32,565 bases of DNA from Rubrivivax sp. (GCA_016790435.1 JAEUPE010000257.1:1-32565); one strand, 5' to 3'; counted from the stretch's first letter, positions 21,891-29,969 are shown. Notes: generated from the sequence alone by a model not told the origin. Numbers and translations are program-made.

Positions 21891-23078
21891 ATGTCCGACC
21901 TCACCAAGGCCGAGCAGGCCAAGCCAGCGCGTCGAAGCTTTCTCAACGTGGCCGTGGCCGGTGCCGGAGCGGCGGCGCTCGCTGCCTGCGGCAAGAAGGA
22001 AGCCGCGGCACCTGCGGCCACGGGCGCGGCTCCCGCCGTTAGCGCGGCACCTTCGACGGTGGTGCTGAAGATGCAAGGTGCCTGGGGCGCCAAGGACATC
22101 TTCAACGAGATGGCCGAGGAGTACGTCAAGCGCGTCAACGAAATGGCCGGCGGCCGCGTGCGCATCGACTACCTCGTGGCCGGCGCGGTGGTCAAGCCCT
22201 TCGAAGTGATGGACGCCACCAGCAAGGGCGTGCTCGATGCCTGCCACGGCGTGCCGGTGTACTGGTACGGCAAGAGCAAGGTGGCTTCGCTGTTCGGCTC
22301 GGGGCCCATCAACGGCTGCGACGCGCCGCAGACGCTGGCCTGGATCTACCGCGGCGGCGGCCTCGAGCTCTACCAGGAGCTGCTGCAGAAGATCAACCTC
22401 GACGTCGTCGGCTACTTCGCGACGCCGATGCCGACGCAGCCGCTCGGCTGGTTCAAGAAGCCGATCAAGGACGCCAAGGAACTGCAGGGCCTCAAGTACC
22501 GCACGGTGGGCCTGGCGGCCGACCTCTTCCAGCAGATGGGTGCCAAGGTCACGCAGCTGCCCGGCGGCGAGATCATGCCGGCCCTCGAGAAGGGCGTCAT
22601 CGATGCCTTCGAGTTCAACAATCCGACCTCGGACATGCGCTTCGGCGCCCAGGACGTGATCAAGAACTACATGATGGGCAGCTACCACCAGGCGATGGAG
22701 TTCTTCGAGATCGCCTTCAACAAGAAGAAGCACGACTCGCTGCCCAAGGACGTGCAGGCCATCCTGCGTTACGCGGTGGAAGCCACGTCGTCGTCGAACT
22801 GGTGGACGGCGATGGACAACTATTCGCGCGACCTGCAGGAGCTGGTGAACAAGCACAAGGTCAACGTCATCCGCACGCCCAAGTCGGTGATGGTCGAGCA
22901 GCTCAAGGCCTGGGACGTGGTGGCCAAGAAGCTCGGCGACGAGGATCCCTTCTTCAAGAAGGTGGTCGACTCGCAGCTGGCCTGGGCCAAGCGAGTGGCC
23001 TACTACATGTTCGTCAACGAGGCCGACTACCGCCTCGGCTACGAGCATGTGCACAAGGTGAAGCTGCCGACGGCCTGA
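21891..23078 (+). CDS. TRAP transporter receptor, Tat-exported lipoprotein (2-oxoacid/TakP-like subgroup)
   Basis: The 395-residue receptor binds an organic acid for the TRAP system encoded downstream. The N-terminus has a twin-arginine motif (ARRSFLNVAVAGAG) and then a lipobox LAAC, so it should be exported folded and lipidated at Cys33. A short Ala/Pro linker precedes the receptor domain. It has YWYGKSKVASLFGSGPING, FATPMPTQPLGWFKK and LKYRTVGLAADLFQQMG with the carboxylate-binding Arg. The subgroup with the MPTQPLGWF signature includes the 2-oxoacid receptor TakP, so keto acids or lactate are plausible ligands. AGGAGA lies 4 bp before the ATG. A strong intrinsic terminator separates it from the membrane subunit genes. 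Confidence 0.92.
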   Translation: MSDLTKAEQAKPARRSFLNVAVAGAGAAALAACGKKEAAAPAATGAAPAVSAAPSTVVLKMQGAWGAKDIFNEMAEEYVKRVNEMAGGRVRIDYLVAGAVVKPFEVMDATSKGVLDACHGVPVYWYGKSKVASLFGSGPINGCDAPQTLAWIYRGGGLELYQELLQKINLDVVGYFATPMPTQPLGWFKKPIKDAKELQGLKYRTVGLAADLFQQMGAKVTQLPGGEIMPALEKGVIDAFEFNNPTSDMRFGAQDVIKNYMMGSYHQAMEFFEIAFNKKKHDSLPKDVQAILRYAVEATSSSNWWTAMDNYSRDLQELVNKHKVNVIRTPKSVMVEQLKAWDVVAKKLGDEDPFFKKVVDSQLAWAKRVAYYMFVNEADYRLGYEHVHKVKLPTA

Positions 23079-23128
23079 ACGCCGGCCGCGGCCGCCGTCA
23101 CTTCGGTGGCGGCCTCAGGCGACCAAAA

Positions 23129-23152
23129 GGGGCGGCCGGTCCGCCCCTTTTT
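23129..23152 (+). terminator. Intrinsic terminator between TRAP receptor and permease genes
   Basis: GGGGCGG, a 5-nt loop and CCGCCCC are followed directly by five T; four A precede the stem. It lies 50 bp after the receptor stop and 54 bp before the small permease gene. It probably gives partial termination, so more receptor than permease is made. Confidence 0.85.
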
Positions 23153-23205
23153 GCCGCCCAGCGAAACGACCCACTTCCGCGCCGGCCAGCGCCGGCCTCC
23201 ACACC

Positions 23206-23826
23206 TTGAACAAGATCATCCTCGCCATCGATCAGCTCAGCAAGACGGTGGGGCACGCCTTCGCGTGGTGCATCGTCATCCTCACGCTGGGCACCTGCTA
23301 CGAGGTCTTCGTGCGCTACGCGCTGAACGACCCCACGAGCTGGGCTTTCGACCTGAGCTACCTGATGTACGGCGCCGTCTTCTACATGGCCGGCGCCTAT
23401 ACGCTCTCGCGCGGCGGTCACGTGCGCGCTGACATGTTCTATCGCAAGTGGCCCGTGCGCACGCAGGCCGTCGTCGAGCTGGTCTTGTACGTGCTGTTCT
23501 TCTTCCCGGGCATGCTGGCGCTCATCATCGCCGGCGGCAACTACGGACTCGAGTCGATGCGCATCCGCGAGGTGAGCGTCAACAGCCCGGCCGGTGTGCC
23601 GATCTGGCCGCTGAAGATGATGATCCAGTTCGGCGCGGGCCTCATCGCGCTGCAGGGAGTGGCCGAGGTGCTGCGCTGCGTCGTCTGCCTGCGCGAGGGT
23701 GAGTGGCCGGCGCGCCTGCACGACGTGGAAGAGCTCGAGCAGCAGATCCTCGAGGAGCATGCGCGCAAGGCGGCCGCGGCCGCTGGCACGCTCGAGCCGA
23801 CACAGACCCAAGGAGCCGCACGATGA
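23206..23826 (+). CDS. TRAP transporter small membrane subunit (DctQ family)
   Basis: The 206-residue protein has four hydrophobic segments (about 14-34, 47-66, 88-110, 130-155), the family's YEVFVRYALN motif after helix 1 and GGHVRADMFY after helix 2. The tail from about 170 is hydrophilic and helical (VEELEQQILEEHARKAAAA), a longer C-terminal extension than in many DctQ proteins. The start is TTG at 23206, because no ATG or GTG precedes the first helix; there is no clear ribosome site. The stop overlaps the DctM start (ATGA). It works with the receptor at 21891 and the large subunit that follows. Confidence 0.88.
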   Translation: MNKIILAIDQLSKTVGHAFAWCIVILTLGTCYEVFVRYALNDPTSWAFDLSYLMYGAVFYMAGAYTLSRGGHVRADMFYRKWPVRTQAVVELVLYVLFFFPGMLALIIAGGNYGLESMRIREVSVNSPAGVPIWPLKMMIQFGAGLIALQGVAEVLRCVVCLREGEWPARLHDVEELEQQILEEHARKAAAAAGTLEPTQTQGAAR

Positions 23827-25169
23827 GCGATCCCGCCGTCGCCCTCGTGATGATGGGCATCCTGGTCTTCGTCATCTGCATCGGCTTCCCGGTCGCATTC
23901 ACGTTGATGGCGCTGGGCGTCGGCTTCGGCTACTACGCCTACTTCCAGGACGGCCAGTACTTCTTCGACAACCGTGTCTTCTACCTGCTGACGCAGAACA
24001 CCTTCACGGTGCTCAACAACGACGCGCTGGTCTCGATCCCGCTCTTCCTGCTGATGGGCTACCTCGTCGAGCGCGCCAACATCCTCAGCGACCTGTTCAA
24101 GAGCCTGCAGATCGCGCTCAAGCACCTTCCGGGATCGCTGGCGGTGGCCACGCTCGCCACCTGCGCGCTCTTCGCCACCGCCACCGGCATCGTCGGCGCC
24201 GTGGTCACGCTGATGGGGCTGCTGGCGATGCCGCAGATGATGAGGGCCGGTTACGACTCGCGGCTCGCCGCGGGTGTCATCTGCGCCGGCGGCTGCCTGG
24301 GCATCCTGATCCCGCCGTCGATCATGCTCATCGTCTACGGTGCCATGGCGGGCCTTTCGGTGGTGAAGCTCTATGCCGCCGCCTTCGTGCCCGGCTTCTT
24401 CCTCGCCGGCATGTACATCGTCTACGTCGTCGTGCTGGCGATGGTCAAGCCCGAGCGTGCGCCGCCGCTGCCGAAGGAAGAGGGCAACGTGCCTTTCGGC
24501 GAAGTGGTGGTGATGCTGTTCAAGTCGTTCGTGCCGCTGGCGCTGCTGATCCTGTCCGTGCTCGGCGCCATCATGTTCGGCATCGCAACGCCCACCGAGG
24601 CCGCCGCCGTGGGCGCGCTCGGCGCCGCCATCCTGGCCGCCGCCTACCGCGCGCTCACCTGGCAGGCACTGCGCGAGTCGGTCTTCCTCACGGCGCGCAC
24701 GTCGGCCATGGTGTGCTGGCTGTTCGTCGGCTCGGCGACGTTCGCGTCGATCTTCGCCTACCTCGGCGGCAACCAGATCATCAAGGAGTTCGTGCTCGAC
24801 CTGAACCTGAACGCGGTGACGTTCATGCTGCTCGCACAGGTGATCATCTTCATCCTGGGCTGGCCGCTGGAGTGGACCGAGATCATCATCATCTTCGTGC
24901 CGATCTTCCTGCCGATGCTCTCGCATTTCGGCATCGACCCGATCCTCTTCGGCGTGCTGATCGCGCTCAACCTGCAGACGGCCTTCCTCTCGCCACCGAT
25001 GGCGATGAGCGCGTACTACCTGAAAGGCGTCAGTCCGCCTTCGGTGCTGCTGACGCAGATCTTCAGCGGCTGCATGCCCTTCGTCTACGTGGTGCTGGTG
25101 ACGATGGTCATCGTCTACGTCTTCCCGGGCATCGCCTTGTGGCTGCCCAACGCGCTGTACGGTCGTTGA
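23823..25169 (+). CDS. TRAP transporter large permease subunit (DctM family)
   Basis: This is the channel subunit of the second TRAP system. The 448-residue protein has about 12 hydrophobic helices. The landmarks are ALVSIPLFLLMGYLVERANI, TGIVGAVVTLMGLLAMPQM, the CLGILIPPSIMLIVYG loop and LQTAFLSPPMAMSAYYLKG. The longer DctM form with an extended loop of about 30 polar residues near 215 fits the subgroup found with TakP-type receptors. The ATG at 23823 overlaps the DctQ stop. It ends 15 bp before the amidase, which is probably co-transcribed. Confidence 0.94.
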   Translation: MSDPAVALVMMGILVFVICIGFPVAFTLMALGVGFGYYAYFQDGQYFFDNRVFYLLTQNTFTVLNNDALVSIPLFLLMGYLVERANILSDLFKSLQIALKHLPGSLAVATLATCALFATATGIVGAVVTLMGLLAMPQMMRAGYDSRLAAGVICAGGCLGILIPPSIMLIVYGAMAGLSVVKLYAAAFVPGFFLAGMYIVYVVVLAMVKPERAPPLPKEEGNVPFGEVVVMLFKSFVPLALLILSVLGAIMFGIATPTEAAAVGALGAAILAAAYRALTWQALRESVFLTARTSAMVCWLFVGSATFASIFAYLGGNQIIKEFVLDLNLNAVTFMLLAQVIIFILGWPLEWTEIIIIFVPIFLPMLSHFGIDPILFGVLIALNLQTAFLSPPMAMSAYYLKGVSPPSVLLTQIFSGCMPFVYVVLVTMVIVYVFPGIALWLPNALYGR

Positions 25170-25184
25170 GGCACGCCCCCGGGC

Positions 25185-26516
25185 ATGGACACATCACAGT
25201 TGCACCGCCTGAGCGCCACCGAGGCGGCACGCGCCATCGCCGCAGGGCAGATCAGCTCGGAGCAGCTGGTGCAGTCCTGCCTCGACCGCATCCGCGACGT
25301 CGAACCGGCCGTGCAGGCCTGGCAGTTCCTCGACGAAGGCCACGCCTTGGCGCAGGCGCGCGCACGCGATGCCGACCGCGCCGAAGGCCGCGAGTGCGGC
25401 CCGCTGCACGGCCTGCCCATCGGCGTGAAGGACATCATCGACACGGCCGACATGCCCACCGAAGACGGCACGCCGTTGCACGTCGGGCGCACGCCCGACC
25501 ACGATGCCCCGGTGGTGGCCGCGCTGCGGGCCGCCGGCGCCGTGATCATGGGCAAGACCGTGACCACCGAGTGCGCCACCTACACGCCTGGCAAGACGCG
25601 CAACCCGCACGATGCCACTCGCACGCCCGGCGGCTCGTCTTCGGGTTCGGCGGCGGCGGTGGCTGCCGGCATGGTGCCGCTGGCCATCGGCACGCAGACC
25701 AACGGCTCGGTCATCCGGCCAGCCTCGTTCTGCGGCGTCTACGGATTCAAGCCGACCTTCGGACTGATCCCGCGCCATGGCATCCTCAAGATCTCGCGCA
25801 CGCTCGACACCGTGGGCCTGTTTGCCCGCTCCCTCGACGACCTCGCGCTGCTGGTCGAGCCGCTGGTCGGGCATGACGAACGCGACCCCGACACGCGGCT
25901 GCGCGCACGCATGCCGTTCACCGCGACGTTGAGCGCACCGCCGCCGATGCCACCGCGCTTCGGCTTCGTGAAGACACCCATCTGGGACCGCACCGACGAG
26001 AGCACGCGTGACGCCTTCGCCGAGCTCGTGCAGACGCTCGGCGGCCACTGCGAGGAAGTCGAGATGCCCGCTTCGTGGTCCGAGGCCTGGGACTGGCAGC
26101 GCTGCATCATGGAAGCCGAGATGGCATTCAACCTCGACGCCGAGTGGGAGCGCGGCCGCGAGCAGCTGTCCCCGGCGCTGCGCCAGCAGCTCGAGCGTGG
26201 TCGGGCCGTCGGCGCGCTGGACTACCAGCGGGCGCAGGCCAGGATTCCGCGCCTGCAAAGCGCGCTCGATGAGTGGTTCTCCCGCTTCGACGCCTTGATC
26301 ACCCCCGCCACGCCGGGCGTGGCGCCACCGGCCGAGACGACGGGTGACCCCGCCTTCTGCACGCTGTGGAGCCTGGCCGGCGTGCCGGCGCTGAACCTGC
26401 CGCTTTTGACCGGGCCCGGCGGGCTGCCGCTGGGTGTGCAACTGGTCGGCGAACGTGCGCGCGACGCCCGGCTGCTGCGCAGCGCGCGCTGGCTGCAAGG
26501 CCAGATCGTCAACTGA
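25185..26516 (+). CDS. Amidase (amidase signature family)
   Basis: Amidase-signature enzymes hydrolyse carboxylic amides to acids and ammonia through a Ser-cisSer-Lys triad. The 443-residue protein has the complete signature GGSSSGSAAAVAAG and GTQTNGSVIRPASF. The triad is Lys82 (IGVKDI), Ser151 and Ser175, with spacings of 69 and 24 residues as in malonamidase E2. Between the triad and the C-terminus the sequence is a standard single-domain amidase with no extra domain. It has no signal peptide, so it acts in the cytoplasm. Its position 15 bp after the TRAP permease suggests it hydrolyses an amide brought in by that transporter, or one made from it. The specific amide is unknown. Confidence 0.94.
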   Translation: MDTSQLHRLSATEAARAIAAGQISSEQLVQSCLDRIRDVEPAVQAWQFLDEGHALAQARARDADRAEGRECGPLHGLPIGVKDIIDTADMPTEDGTPLHVGRTPDHDAPVVAALRAAGAVIMGKTVTTECATYTPGKTRNPHDATRTPGGSSSGSAAAVAAGMVPLAIGTQTNGSVIRPASFCGVYGFKPTFGLIPRHGILKISRTLDTVGLFARSLDDLALLVEPLVGHDERDPDTRLRARMPFTATLSAPPPMPPRFGFVKTPIWDRTDESTRDAFAELVQTLGGHCEEVEMPASWSEAWDWQRCIMEAEMAFNLDAEWERGREQLSPALRQQLERGRAVGALDYQRAQARIPRLQSALDEWFSRFDALITPATPGVAPPAETTGDPAFCTLWSLAGVPALNLPLLTGPGGLPLGVQLVGERARDARLLRSARWLQGQIVN

Positions 26517-26548
26517 CCCGCCGACCCGACCCTTTCGGAGCAGACCGC

Positions 26549-26716
26549 ATGCCCACCAAGATCGTCGCCGCCTTCGTCGCCGTGGCCCTGATGCTGGCCT
26601 TCCTGCTGCCGCTGGTCTTCAAGCTGAAGGACGCCTCGCTGGCCGTGGTGGTCGGCATCGGCATCGCGATGATGCTGCGCGACCTGTGGCAGTCGCTGCG
26701 CGCCGGCGACAGCTGA
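26549..26716 (+). CDS. Small two-helix membrane protein, 55 residues
   Basis: This short gene encodes two hydrophobic segments (KIVAAFVAVALMLAFLLPLV and LAVVVGIGIAMML) separated by the short polar link FKLKDAS, ending in RDLWQSLRAGDS. The ATG at 26549 follows a GGAG-like sequence. It comes 32 bp after the amidase and is likely in the same transcript. Similar tiny two-helix proteins are annotated as hypothetical; I do not know a function. Confidence 0.7.
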   Translation: MPTKIVAAFVAVALMLAFLLPLVFKLKDASLAVVVGIGIAMMLRDLWQSLRAGDS

Positions 26717-26769
26717 GCGTACCGGCTCCAGCGGCGCGCCTCGCCGTCCGGGGCCTCCTGTCCTCGACG

Positions 26770-26794
26770 GGCCGCCACCGCGCCGGTGGCGGCC
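26770..26794. terminator. Strong hairpin between convergent small protein gene and Rrf2 gene
   Basis: GGCCGCCACC and GGTGGCGGCC pair perfectly across a 5-nt loop in the 90-bp gap between convergent genes. The following bases are C-rich with only two T, so intrinsic termination is uncertain. Confidence 0.45.
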
Positions 26795-26806
26795 CCCCCT
26801 TGCAGG

Positions 26807-27313
26807 TCAATGCCCCATCGAGTTCGCGAGCGCGAACACCGAGTTCGGCGCCGTGGAGCGCAGCGGGCGGGCCGCCGGCATGGGCGCGATGGCGCGCCGG
26901 CGCGGCGCCACGACGATCGGCTCGCCACGGTCGAGCTGCTTCTCCACGAGGCTCGCCAGCGAGATGCCGGCCATGTGCTGCCGCATCGTCTCCTCCAGCC
27001 TGAGCCAGAGGCCGGCAGTGGCAGGGGCGCCCGGGCGGTGGTCGGCGGGCGGCTCGCGCTCGTCGACTGCTAGCACGATGTCCGCCACGCTGATTTCCGC
27101 GGCGGGGCGCCCGAGGCGGTAACCGCCGCCCGGCCCGCGGCTGCTCTGCACCAGCCCGGCGGTACGCAGGCCTCCGAACAACTGCTCGAGGTAGGACAGC
27201 GAGATGCCTTGCCGCTCGCCAATGGTGGCCAGGGCCACGGGCCCGGCGGACTCGCGCAAGGCGAGATCGATCATCGAGTTGACGGCAAAACGGCCCTTGG
27301 TGCTGATGCGCAT
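26807..27313 (-). CDS. Rrf2-family regulator resembling IscR but without the iron-sulfur cysteines
   Basis: The 168-residue protein opens with the IscR N-terminus (MRISTKGRFAVNSMIDLAL) and keeps ERQGISLSYLEQLF and SRGPGGGYRLGR, the winged helix-turn-helix that recognises DNA in IscR. Where IscR carries its three cluster cysteines (residues 92-104 of the E. coli protein), this one reads DHRPGAPATAGLW and has none; there is no cysteine in the whole protein. It cannot bind a 2Fe-2S cluster as IscR does, so it either works like apo-IscR or senses something else. The tail from about 130 is basic and Pro-rich. The ATG at 27313 lies behind an AGGAG-like site. It diverges from the NhaR-like gene, and no isc genes are nearby. 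Confidence 0.88.
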   Translation of the reverse strand: MRISTKGRFAVNSMIDLALRESAGPVALATIGERQGISLSYLEQLFGGLRTAGLVQSSRGPGGGYRLGRPAAEISVADIVLAVDEREPPADHRPGAPATAGLWLRLEETMRQHMAGISLASLVEKQLDRGEPIVVAPRRRAIAPMPAARPLRSTAPNSVFALANSMGH

Positions 27314-27331
27314 GGTGGGACTCCTGATGGC

Positions 27332-27383
27332 TGGGGACCTTTCCCCATGACCGTAATCTAGGGACACGGCGGAATCACGTAAA
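27332..27383 (-). promoter_or_regulatory. Promoter of the Rrf2 gene with an overlapping palindrome
   Basis: On the minus strand TTTACG (27378-27383) and TAGATT (27355-27360) are separated by exactly 17 bp, four of six matches each. Just downstream TGGGGA and TCCCCA (27332-27347, 4-nt spacer) form an inverted repeat over the likely transcription start. This is a natural operator for autorepression. Confidence 0.5.
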
Positions 27384-27396
27384 TTCGAACTTTGAA

Positions 27397-27402
27397 CATA
27401 AT
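27397..27402 (+). promoter_or_regulatory. Candidate -10 of the NhaR-like gene
   Basis: CATAAT matches TATAAT at five of six positions and lies 20 bp before the ATG at 27423. No good -35 is present. A TTCGAA palindrome with a following TTTGAA at 27384-27396 could be the LysR-type binding site, which would explain activator dependence. Confidence 0.4.
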
Positions 27403-27422
27403 CACTTCGAGAAAAGCGCATC

Positions 27423-28322
27423 ATGAACCTGAAACACCTGCACTACTTCTGGGTCGCTGCGCGTGCGGGCGGGGTGGTGCGCGCCGGGCAGCAGCTGCAC
27501 ACGACGCCGCAGACGCTGTCCGCGCAGATCAAGTTGCTGCAAGACAGGCTGGGCCGCCAGCTCTTCCGCAAGCGCGGCCGCCAGCTCGAGCTCACCGACG
27601 ACGGGCGCGTGGCACTGCGCTACGCCGACGAGATCTTCGGCCTGGCGGGCGAGCTCGAGGCAACGCTGCGCGAGCGCCGCGTCGAGGGCCCACGCACCCT
27701 GGAGTTGCGGGTCGGCGTCGCCGACGCCGTGGCCAAGTCGGTGGCCTACCGGCTGCTCGAGCCGGCGCTCAACCTCGGCGAGCGCGTGCACCTCGTGTGC
27801 CACGAGTGGAAGTTCGCCGACCTGCTGGCCGATCTGGCGCTGCACCGGCTCGACCTCGTCATCGCCAACGAGCCCATCTCGCGCCGTGTCAGCGTGAAGG
27901 CGTTCAACCACGAGCTCGGCCGCTCGCCGATGAGCTTCTTTTGCGCGCCGGCGCTGCGGCAAAGCCTGCGTGGCGAGTTCCCGGCCTGCCTGAACGATGC
28001 GCCGATGCTCGTGCAAAGCACCTCCACGCCCGTGCGGCAGCAGTTCGACGCATGGCTGGCGCAGCAAGGCCTGGCGCCCCGCATCGTCGGCGAGTTCGAC
28101 GACAGCGCGCTCATGAATGCCTTCGGCCGCGAGGGCCGAGGCATCTTCATGGCCGCCTCGGTGCTCGAGGCCGAGATCGAGGCCAGCTTCGGCGTGCAGG
28201 TCATCGGCCGCAGTGCAGAGCTGGAGGAGGAGTTCTTCGCCATCACCGTGGAGCGGCGCATCCGCCACCCGGCCGTGGTGGCCATCACCGAGTCGGCGCG
28301 CGGCGAGCTCTTCGCTCGGTGA
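27423..28322 (+). CDS. nhaR: LysR-family transcriptional regulator, NhaR-like
   Basis: The 299-residue protein has the LysR helix-turn-helix with the NhaR-type opening MNLKHLHYFWVAARAGG, HTTPQTLSAQIKLLQDRLG and RKRGRQLELTDDG. A LysR substrate-binding domain follows (RVGVADAVAKSVAYRLLEP; DDSALMNAFGREGRGIFMAAS). In enterobacteria NhaR activates the Na+/H+ antiporter gene nhaA in response to sodium. No nhaA lies in this window, so the target and signal here are open. The next gene downstream is a small protein of unknown function. The name rests on overall resemblance and not on a known target. Confidence 0.85.
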   Translation: MNLKHLHYFWVAARAGGVVRAGQQLHTTPQTLSAQIKLLQDRLGRQLFRKRGRQLELTDDGRVALRYADEIFGLAGELEATLRERRVEGPRTLELRVGVADAVAKSVAYRLLEPALNLGERVHLVCHEWKFADLLADLALHRLDLVIANEPISRRVSVKAFNHELGRSPMSFFCAPALRQSLRGEFPACLNDAPMLVQSTSTPVRQQFDAWLAQQGLAPRIVGEFDDSALMNAFGREGRGIFMAASVLEAEIEASFGVQVIGRSAELEEEFFAITVERRIRHPAVVAITESARGELFAR

Positions 28323-28472
28323 CGGCGCCGGCGTGATGCCGGTCACGGCGGGGCACCCAAACCTCCCGGGGCATAGGCCACCGAGAGGATTGCTGCCTCT
28401 TCGGGCACGACTACAAAGGAGCCATGCGCTGGCAGTCGGCCGGCGCCACACGACCGACCGGGAGAAACAACG

Positions 28473-28724
28473 ATGCTCCAGCACCCCGCCACCCTCGAGC
28501 GCGCCCGCCGGTTCAACAGGGCGCCGCGCCTCCGCCCGTTCGGCGAACTCCTGGCCGCGCCGAGCAACGCGCCCGGCCTCGCGCTGCCTCAGGGCGGCCT
28601 CGAAGAGTGCGAGCGGTTCGCGCAGATGGCGCATGCTGACGCGGCCGACGCCAGTTTGCTGCGCCTGGTGCTGTGCGCCGCCGGCGCCACGCTGGCGCTG
28701 GCGGTCGCCTCGAGCCTCATGTGA
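28473..28724 (+). CDS. Small protein with a C-terminal hydrophobic helix, 83 residues
   Basis: No family is recognised. The first 60 residues are basic and polar (RARRFNRAPRLRPFGELL), followed by LRLVLCAAGATLALAVASSLM, a likely tail-anchoring helix ending at the stop. The ATG at 28473 follows GGGAGA at 28460-28465. It is 150 bp downstream of the NhaR-like gene and ends 6 bp before the convergent exported-protein gene. Coding status rests on the ribosome site and the membrane helix. Confidence 0.55.
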   Translation: MLQHPATLERARRFNRAPRLRPFGELLAAPSNAPGLALPQGGLEECERFAQMAHADAADASLLRLVLCAAGATLALAVASSLM

Positions 28725-28730
28725 TCCCGT

Positions 28731-29969
28731 TCAGCCGCGCGGCGCCGATGCCCCGCCACCGCGGGACCCGCCGCGCTCCTGCCGCGTGTAATCAGCCGGC
28801 ACCCGCATCAGGTCGGCCTCGGGCTCGCCGCGCTTCAGGTCCTTCAGGCGGTAGTTGACCTCGCCACTGCGCGGATCGAAGTCGCGTGACGAGACGGTGA
28901 GGAGCAGTTCCGGCGCTGTCCACACCTCGCGCACGATCTGGATCGGACGCTCGTTGCCGACGCGCCCGGCCTCGATCACCCAGGTGGTGCGCTCGCCGTT
29001 GGCACGCAGGCCTTCGATGTCGCGCCCGGGCAGCGCCGTCGTGATGCCCGGCCCGCGGGGGGCCAGATGCGTGGCGCGCCATTGCACCGCCGGCGGCGGG
29101 GCGGGGAAGTCCGCGCGCGACCCGTCACGTTCCATGCGCAGAACCGTGACCTCGGCTTCTCGCGGACCGGCCCGCTCGATGCGCGAAATGACGGCCGGCC
29201 GGGGTGGCAACGGGCCAATCGCAGCGGCAGGCGGCGGAAGTGGCATCGCCGGCACCGGCGACGTCGGGGGTGTCGGAGGTGTCGGAGGTGTCGGAGGCGT
29301 GGCCGGTGTCGCCGCGCCAAGCGGCACTCCGGCACCGGTGCCACCCGCCGCAGCCGAGCGCGCCTGGGCACGCGCCGCGTCGGCCGTGGCACGCGCCCAC
29401 TCGCGCATCTGTTCCGCATAGTCACGCCACGACGCAGCGTCGACCATCGCGTCCAGCGGCACCGAGCCGCCCGAGAAGCGCCGCGCCGTCTTGCGTTGCG
29501 GGTCGAGCACCCAGCCCTCGCGCGCCACAGGGTCGCGCAGGTAGACCAGGCGCCGGCCCGCACGCTCCACCTCCTGGCGGGTGCGCCCCTCGCCGTCGCG
29601 GCACAGCCGCGTGATGTTCTGACGCACGATGCGGTTCGGCGCGGCACCCGTGGGGTCGGGCAGCCATTGCACGGTTTCATGCACCGCCTCGGCACAGTAC
29701 GGCGCGCCTTTGACAACGCGTTCGCCGCCCCCTAGGCCGCCAGCATCAGCCCGAAGGTCGCGGTCGATCTCCATGCTCACGGCCTCAGCAGCCGCCACAA
29801 GCGCCGAGCGCGTTGCCGCTTCGGCGGCGGTGCCGACCGTTGCCTCGAACAAGGGTTCGGCCGGCGCCGCGGCGAGCGCCGGGACTATCGGCGTCATCGC
29901 GGCGATCGACGCTGCCAGCGCGACGCCGGGCGGCAGGAAGGACAGGGCGGGGTGTGTACGGCGGGTCAT
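28731..29969 (-). CDS. Exported protein of unknown function with a Pro-Pro-Thr insert, in the ECF sigma operon
   Basis: The 412-residue protein has a signal peptide (about 1-33, cleavage after the ALA near 32). An N-terminal conserved part (RIVRQNITRLCRDGEGRTRQE) is followed by YLRDPVAREGWVLDP. A proline-rich insert of PPT repeats lies near 225-236, and a C-terminal conserved part reads GRDIEGLRANGERTTWVI, IGNERPI-like RVGNERPIQIVREVW and DPRSGEVNYRLKDL. These two blocks resemble a family of secreted proteins I remember beside ECF sigma factors in Acidobacteria and Xanthomonadaceae. The ATG at 29969 has an AAGG site. It is the third gene after sigma and anti-sigma. A periplasmic sensing or effector role is possible but unproven. 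Confidence 0.8.
   Translation of the reverse strand: MTRRTHPALSFLPPGVALAASIAAMTPIVPALAAAPAEPLFEATVGTAAEAATRSALVAAAEAVSMEIDRDLRADAGGLGGGERVVKGAPYCAEAVHETVQWLPDPTGAAPNRIVRQNITRLCRDGEGRTRQEVERAGRRLVYLRDPVAREGWVLDPQRKTARRFSGGSVPLDAMVDAASWRDYAEQMREWARATADAARAQARSAAAGGTGAGVPLGAATPATPPTPPTPPTPPTSPVPAMPLPPPAAAIGPLPPRPAVISRIERAGPREAEVTVLRMERDGSRADFPAPPPAVQWRATHLAPRGPGITTALPGRDIEGLRANGERTTWVIEAGRVGNERPIQIVREVWTAPELLLTVSSRDFDPRSGEVNYRLKDLKRGEPEADLMRVPADYTRQERGGSRGGGASAPRG
29263..29298. repeat. Four 9-bp tandem repeats coding for Pro-Pro-Thr
   Basis: Four consecutive 9-bp units close to GTCGGAGGT run within the exported-protein gene; on the coding strand each reads as Pro-Pro-Thr or similar. The unit preserves frame, so copy number can vary without breaking the protein. 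Confidence 0.85.

Noticed and set aside
28424-28639. Open frame of 71 codons with a strong AAAGGAG site before its ATG
   Set aside because: The ribosome site is good, but the translation is Arg/Pro/Ala-rich out-of-frame shadow of the small gene at 28473. If the TACAAA box upstream is the -10, the site would not be in the transcript.
29263-29298. CRISPR-like repeat
   Set aside because: The 9-bp units are contiguous, have no spacers and code for Pro-Pro-Thr.
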